Source: an uncultured Oscillospiraceae bacterium | Lineage (GTDB): Bacteria; Bacillota; Clostridia; Oscillospirales; Ruminococcaceae | Assembly (NCBI GenBank): GCA_910584715.1 | Contig: CAJUAN010000013.1 | Coordinates: forward strand, 1 to 64,000 | Direction: 5' to 3' | DNA length: 64,000 nt | Shown: positions 60,470 to 64,000 of the stretch, in pieces | How the letters are laid out: each line of letters opens with the position of its first letter | How positions within the stretch are numbered: position 1 is the stretch's first letter | Made by a program: the position numbers and the translations under genes | The notes under the pieces: generated by a model | Told to the model about the DNA's origin: nothing | The model's input: the letters and a program-made list of their open reading frames with translations, nothing else | Database searches by the model: none

Positions 60470-62242
60470 ATGTCCGAAATTACCGAAACTATAAACGTTC
60501 AGACAGCGCCGGGATACGCTTCCGCGGAGCCTGATATCGAAACCGTTCAGAGCAAGCTTAAAGGACTGCTGGGAAACAAGCCGCTGTGCACTATTTTGGG
60601 CGACGAGTTCACCGAGCATCTCCGCGACTGGGACGCCGCAATTACAAAACGCCGCACGGAGCCGTTCTCCCTTGTTGTCCTCGGAGACTTCAAGCGCGGC
60701 AAGAGCACCATTATCAACGCGATACTGGGAAAATCCATTGCGCCGGTAAACGTTGCTCCCGAGACCTTTACGATAAATTCCATAAGCTACAGCGAGACCC
60801 CAAAAGCGGAGGCTGTGCTGAAAAACGGTCAGAGAATAAGCCTTACCGCCGACGATCTTGTGCGGGAAAAGCTGGAGAAGCTTATGAGGGCTTTCCCCGA
60901 GACTCTTGAATATATCGACATACGTGACGACGCGGAGCTGCTGAAGGAAATAAGAATAGTGGACACGCCGGGTCTGAGCGACCTTGACTGTCTCGACAAG
61001 CAGGTGCAGGACTATCTTGTGAACGCTGACGCGGTCATCTATGTGGCGAGCGCGCTGTCTCCCTTTTCGGAGTCGGAGCAGTTCTTTCTGGCGAGCCATA
61101 TCCGTCCGCTCAGCTTCAACAAGCTTTACGTTCTCGTAAATATGATAGACGCCATGAACACTCAGGAGGACATTGAAAAGATAATCAGCCGCGTAAGCGA
61201 ACGGTGCGAGGCTATAATGCCCAACGCTTTTGTTTACGGGGTAAGCGGTATTGACGAGTACCGCCGGAAGATAGGTTTGAACCGCCCCGACATAAAGGGC
61301 TTTCAGGAGTTTTACGAGAACGAGTTCCTGAAATTTGAGATGTCCCTGAAAAGAGAAATTATTTTGCAAAAAGATATTATACGCACCCAGCGCGTACTGA
61401 CAATGCTGAACCTTATGATAAAGGACACTGCCGCGCGTATCAGAATGATATACGAAATGATGGCTATGGACAGGAAAAAACTGGACGATATCTCCCAGAG
61501 CATTGAGCGGGAGTGCTCCACCCTTGCAAGCGCGCTGGAGAGCAAAAAGCCCAAGATACGCCTGAGCATTACCGAAATGCAGCAGGAGGCGGAGCAGTGG
61601 ATGTACGGCTTCTTTTCAAAGCTGAGAGAGGATATTCTGGAGAGCAGGACTTCCGTTCCTCCGGAGGATATCGAAAAGCATTTCTATTCGTTCCTTGTTG
61701 ACAAGGTAGGCGAGGCTTACAGAAAATGTCTTGATATCCACCGACAGAGGCTCAACATGGTAATTGCCCAGTTGGGCGCGGAGCTTTCCAAAAAGCTCGG
61801 TATAAACGGCATTTCCGGCGACGCGGAGGTTTCCGTCAAGGATTCAATGGACGATCTGAATATGCTGGTGTCCAAGTCGGTCATGTCGGCGGCTTCTTCC
61901 GGAAACGGTGATACTTTCCCGTCGGGCGCTATGTCCTCGTTCAGGAATATTCTCCGCAGGAAGCGCACTACCGACGTTATTGACACCGCTTTGGAAAATT
62001 ACGACGATATACGCAACAGCACCGTCAAGGACTTGAACGCAGCCTATAAGGCAATGGAGGAAAACGCTCTGGGTCAGCTCGATTCCCTGTACCAGACCCA
62101 GGTGGACGTGAGCAGGAACACTCTCAGCCACGCTATGGAGATGTCCTCCGGCACAAGCAGCGCCTCTGTGAGAAAGTATTTGGAGGAAGCAGCCGTGGTG
62201 CTGAAAAGTGCGGCGGAGGTTCTTTCACAGTATGCGGTTTGA
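60470..62242 (+). CDS. Second dynamin-like GTPase, no membrane segment
   Basis: 590 residues. P-loop GDFKRGKST (about 72-80), switch Thr in APETFTINS, and G3 DTPGLSD near 163; the rest is long helices and coiled coil with a short Ser/Gly break. Unlike its neighbour it has no hydrophobic hairpin, so the pair resembles bacterial dynamin-like heteromers in which one member anchors the complex in the membrane. Its ATG follows the M48-like stop by a single base, with AAAGGAGG upstream. Last gene of the unit; the next gene has its own promoter. Confidence 0.92.
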   Translation: MSEITETINVQTAPGYASAEPDIETVQSKLKGLLGNKPLCTILGDEFTEHLRDWDAAITKRRTEPFSLVVLGDFKRGKSTIINAILGKSIAPVNVAPETFTINSISYSETPKAEAVLKNGQRISLTADDLVREKLEKLMRAFPETLEYIDIRDDAELLKEIRIVDTPGLSDLDCLDKQVQDYLVNADAVIYVASALSPFSESEQFFLASHIRPLSFNKLYVLVNMIDAMNTQEDIEKIISRVSERCEAIMPNAFVYGVSGIDEYRRKIGLNRPDIKGFQEFYENEFLKFEMSLKREIILQKDIIRTQRVLTMLNLMIKDTAARIRMIYEMMAMDRKKLDDISQSIERECSTLASALESKKPKIRLSITEMQQEAEQWMYGFFSKLREDILESRTSVPPEDIEKHFYSFLVDKVGEAYRKCLDIHRQRLNMVIAQLGAELSKKLGINGISGDAEVSVKDSMDDLNMLVSKSVMSAASSGNGDTFPSGAMSSFRNILRRKRTTDVIDTALENYDDIRNSTVKDLNAAYKAMEENALGQLDSLYQTQVDVSRNTLSHAMEMSSGTSSASVRKYLEEAAVVLKSAAEVLSQYAV

Positions 62243-62300
62243 GCTGTTTGAACGGGAAAATAATTTTTATCCGTTGATTGCTGTTTTTTGATTTTCTTAC

Positions 62301-62329
62301 TTGACATATTATACGATGTATAGTATAAT
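62301..62329 (+). promoter_or_regulatory. Promoter with operator dyad for the YceG-like gene
   Basis: TTGACA-17 bp-TATAAT. The dyad ATTATAC-N8-GTATAAT (62308-62314 and 62323-62329) fills the spacer and covers the -10 box; a nested TATAC-GAT-GTATA is also present. Such placement predicts repression by an unidentified dimeric regulator. Confidence 0.75.
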
Positions 62330-62382
62330 TACTGTATCGGACGCATTCCGAACAACAGATATTTCCGAAAGGCTTTCGCTTT

Positions 62383-64000
62383 ATGATTTTTGAGGGATTT
62401 TCCACGGAAAATAAAAAACTGGTGCAGACGGTAACAACAACGTCGGGTACCTTTAACAAGGATATTTTCGAGACCCATTCCCAGAGGCTGCTGTCGCGGG
62501 GCGGGCATTTCACCCCCGAACAGCTTATCCCCGTTTACTTTGCCGCGCTTTTGGGCGTGCCCGCGGGGGAGGACGAAAAGGCGGATTTCCACAATATGCT
62601 TTATAATCTCAGGGAGGAGCTTATAAAATGTCCCAAGCTGCTGTTTTACAGCGAGTACGAGCTCAAGCCCCCCACGCCCGACGAGCTGTCGGTTTTCGAC
62701 GGGATAAGCATTGTGGATGGTCAGAGCCTTGATACTCTCTCTGAAGACCTGGCGGCGGCGGTGAACATTCATGGCGACGAGGTTAGAACCAAGCTTGCGC
62801 GGGAGACTCTCCCGCTCTTTATGAAGGGCATGAGCGGCAGGGTCGCTTTGTCCGCGGTACAGACCCTGATAGTCTGGATGAACCGCTGCCTCGGATCGGA
62901 GGCTTTCCGCCGCGACCACACTGAAATACCGGTGCTGATATACTACGGAAACATAACCGCCGCCGAGACCGCTTTTCTGCATTTCATGTCCCGTCTGGGA
63001 ATAGACGTGCTCTATATTTGCAGCAATCTTTCGGGACTGGTGCAGCTTAAACAGAACAACCTTGAGGGACGTATGCAGATATTTGAGCTGCCCTGCTCCG
63101 TTCCGGTCACGCCCTACCCCGACAGACCTGTGAGGACAAAGCTTGCCACCGCAGCCTACAACGCCTCAAAGGAACTTAATAATATTCTATACAACAACGA
63201 CACGTTTTTCAGGGACTTCCAGTTTTCGGATATGCAGTCCCTTACACTGAAAACCACCTGCGACGAGATCGACGTTTTATGGCATCAGCCCGCCAAGTAC
63301 CGCACGGGATTTGCGGCGAACGGTTCAAAGGTAACGGTACCCAACATCTTCGCGAAAATAAGCGGAGTCAAAAACGGCGACCTAAACGCCTACTGGGACA
63401 GCGTGAGGTGGAAGCTGTCACCTAACACAAGGGTAATAATCAAGTCGCCGAGCTACAAAAAATTCGGCGAGACAAAACTGGATATCTACAGACCCTACTA
63501 CACGGGCGAACAGATAATGACGGAGCAGCTCAAAAATTCTCCGCTCAATAAGTACGGATATCTGTCCGACAGCCTGCAAAGACTTATATTCAGCAAAATG
63601 CAGGAGGCTGTGGACGCGGGTCTGCTGAAAATAGACAGGAACGAGCTTTTGCCACTGATCATATATGTGGGTACCAACCTTGACAGGGAGATACTGAAGC
63701 TTCTGCAAAAATACGATTTCACCAAGGACATACCGAAGCTTATTGTCATAGACGTTATCGAGGACACGTTCAGCAAGATCGAATGCATTCAGCTCGTGCT
63801 GTTCAATCTTCTCGGGTTTGATATACTGATCTGCACTCCCACGGGGTACAGGAACATCGAGACCTTTGTCGGCGACGCGGCGTTCGAGACCCATACCATG
63901 AACGAGTTCGAGTATAATGTGCACATACCTAAGCTGAAGATACCCGATTCGATTCCGGAACCGAGCGGCGGAGGATTGTTCGGAAAACTTTTTAAGAAAG
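62383..64000 (+). CDS. yceG: YceG-family protein of Ter-associated stress systems (runs off the window)
   Basis: At least 539 residues, open at the window edge; the end (SGGGLFGKLFKK) looks close to the natural C-terminus. Start ATG at 62383, 10 bp after AAAGG. The overall pattern (N-terminal FEGFSTENKKLVQTVTTTSG, two tandem alpha/beta halves, IPVLIYYGNITAAETAFLHF and IDVLYICSNLSGL, then a second half with LPLIIYVGTNLD and FDILICTPTGYRNIE) agrees with the YceG_bac family, described as a component of a biosynthetic module encoded with TerD/TelA tellurite-resistance-type genes. Biochemical function is not known. Recognition is from memory of the family, not a search. It follows the dynamin genes and would be expected to precede telA. 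Confidence 0.75.
   Translation, partial: MIFEGFSTENKKLVQTVTTTSGTFNKDIFETHSQRLLSRGGHFTPEQLIPVYFAALLGVPAGEDEKADFHNMLYNLREELIKCPKLLFYSEYELKPPTPDELSVFDGISIVDGQSLDTLSEDLAAAVNIHGDEVRTKLARETLPLFMKGMSGRVALSAVQTLIVWMNRCLGSEAFRRDHTEIPVLIYYGNITAAETAFLHFMSRLGIDVLYICSNLSGLVQLKQNNLEGRMQIFELPCSVPVTPYPDRPVRTKLATAAYNASKELNNILYNNDTFFRDFQFSDMQSLTLKTTCDEIDVLWHQPAKYRTGFAANGSKVTVPNIFAKISGVKNGDLNAYWDSVRWKLSPNTRVIIKSPSYKKFGETKLDIYRPYYTGEQIMTEQLKNSPLNKYGYLSDSLQRLIFSKMQEAVDAGLLKIDRNELLPLIIYVGTNLDREILKLLQKYDFTKDIPKLIVIDVIEDTFSKIECIQLVLFNLLGFDILICTPTGYRNIETFVGDAAFETHTMNEFEYNVHIPKLKIPDSIPEPSGGGLFGKLFKK

Noticed and set aside
60380..61369. Minus-strand frame of 329 codons over the second dynamin gene
   Set aside because: Antisense to a GTPase with intact P-loop and G3 motifs; no start signal.

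Overview
The window looks like a chromosomal segment of a low-to-mid GC, Gram-positive anaerobe of the Clostridia, probably a gut or rumen Oscillospiraceae/Ruminococcus-like organism. The grounds are strong AGGAGG-type ribosome binding sites, near-consensus sigma-A promoters with 17-bp spacers, a CIRCE/HrcA site, a ThiI without a rhodanese domain, a Firmicutes-type (class 2) GalT, a DUF4317 protein, xylan/galactan-type glycosidases and a type IV pilus set without an outer-membrane secretin. This is inference from gene content; I see no rRNA, tRNA or CRISPR.

Layout. 0-8 kb: a chemoreceptor, an HtrA-type protease, a MerR regulator with its divergent target, and a three-gene minus-strand unit (secreted repeat protein, thioesterase, SGNH esterase). 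8-14 kb: pyrG, a DHH phosphoesterase, a membrane-bound XRE regulator and thiI. 14-17 kb: a GH43-GH27 glycosidase pair. 17-22 kb: a two-component system followed by an ABC exporter with two membrane subunits. 21.9-24.4 kb: a large serine recombinase ending a few tens of bases before the C-terminal third of feoB, whose 5' part is absent from the window. 24.5-25.4 kb: a metal-dependent amidohydrolase.

25.5-40.5 kb is a complete Gram-positive type IV pilus locus: pilC, a pilM-pilN fusion, pilO, a PilX-like 758-aa protein, two minor prepilins, prepilin peptidase (opposite strand), pilB, pilT, a third prepilin, the probable major pilin, a C39-like cysteine peptidase and a further pilin. It has at least three promoters and a structured leader that can hide the pilC ribosome binding site. 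It is followed by a small graveyard of IS3- and IS1-family transposase remnants (40.5-41.05 kb).

41-57 kb is mostly housekeeping and accessory: cyclophilin lipoprotein, rimO-pgsA, two MATE exporters, two AraC regulators, a cysteine synthase homologue, DUF4317, a second two-component system, galT, a CIRCE-controlled Hsp20 and a second amidohydrolase. Three copies of a related palindromic repeat (41.9, 43.95 and 56.1 kb) lie between genes here.

57.2-64 kb holds the most unusual locus: two dynamin-like GTPases flanking an M48-like protein with a degenerate zinc motif, followed from its own operator-bearing promoter by a YceG-family protein that runs off the window. YceG proteins are linked to Ter/TelA-type stress systems, so this is probably the left part of a membrane-stress or toxic-anion response island.
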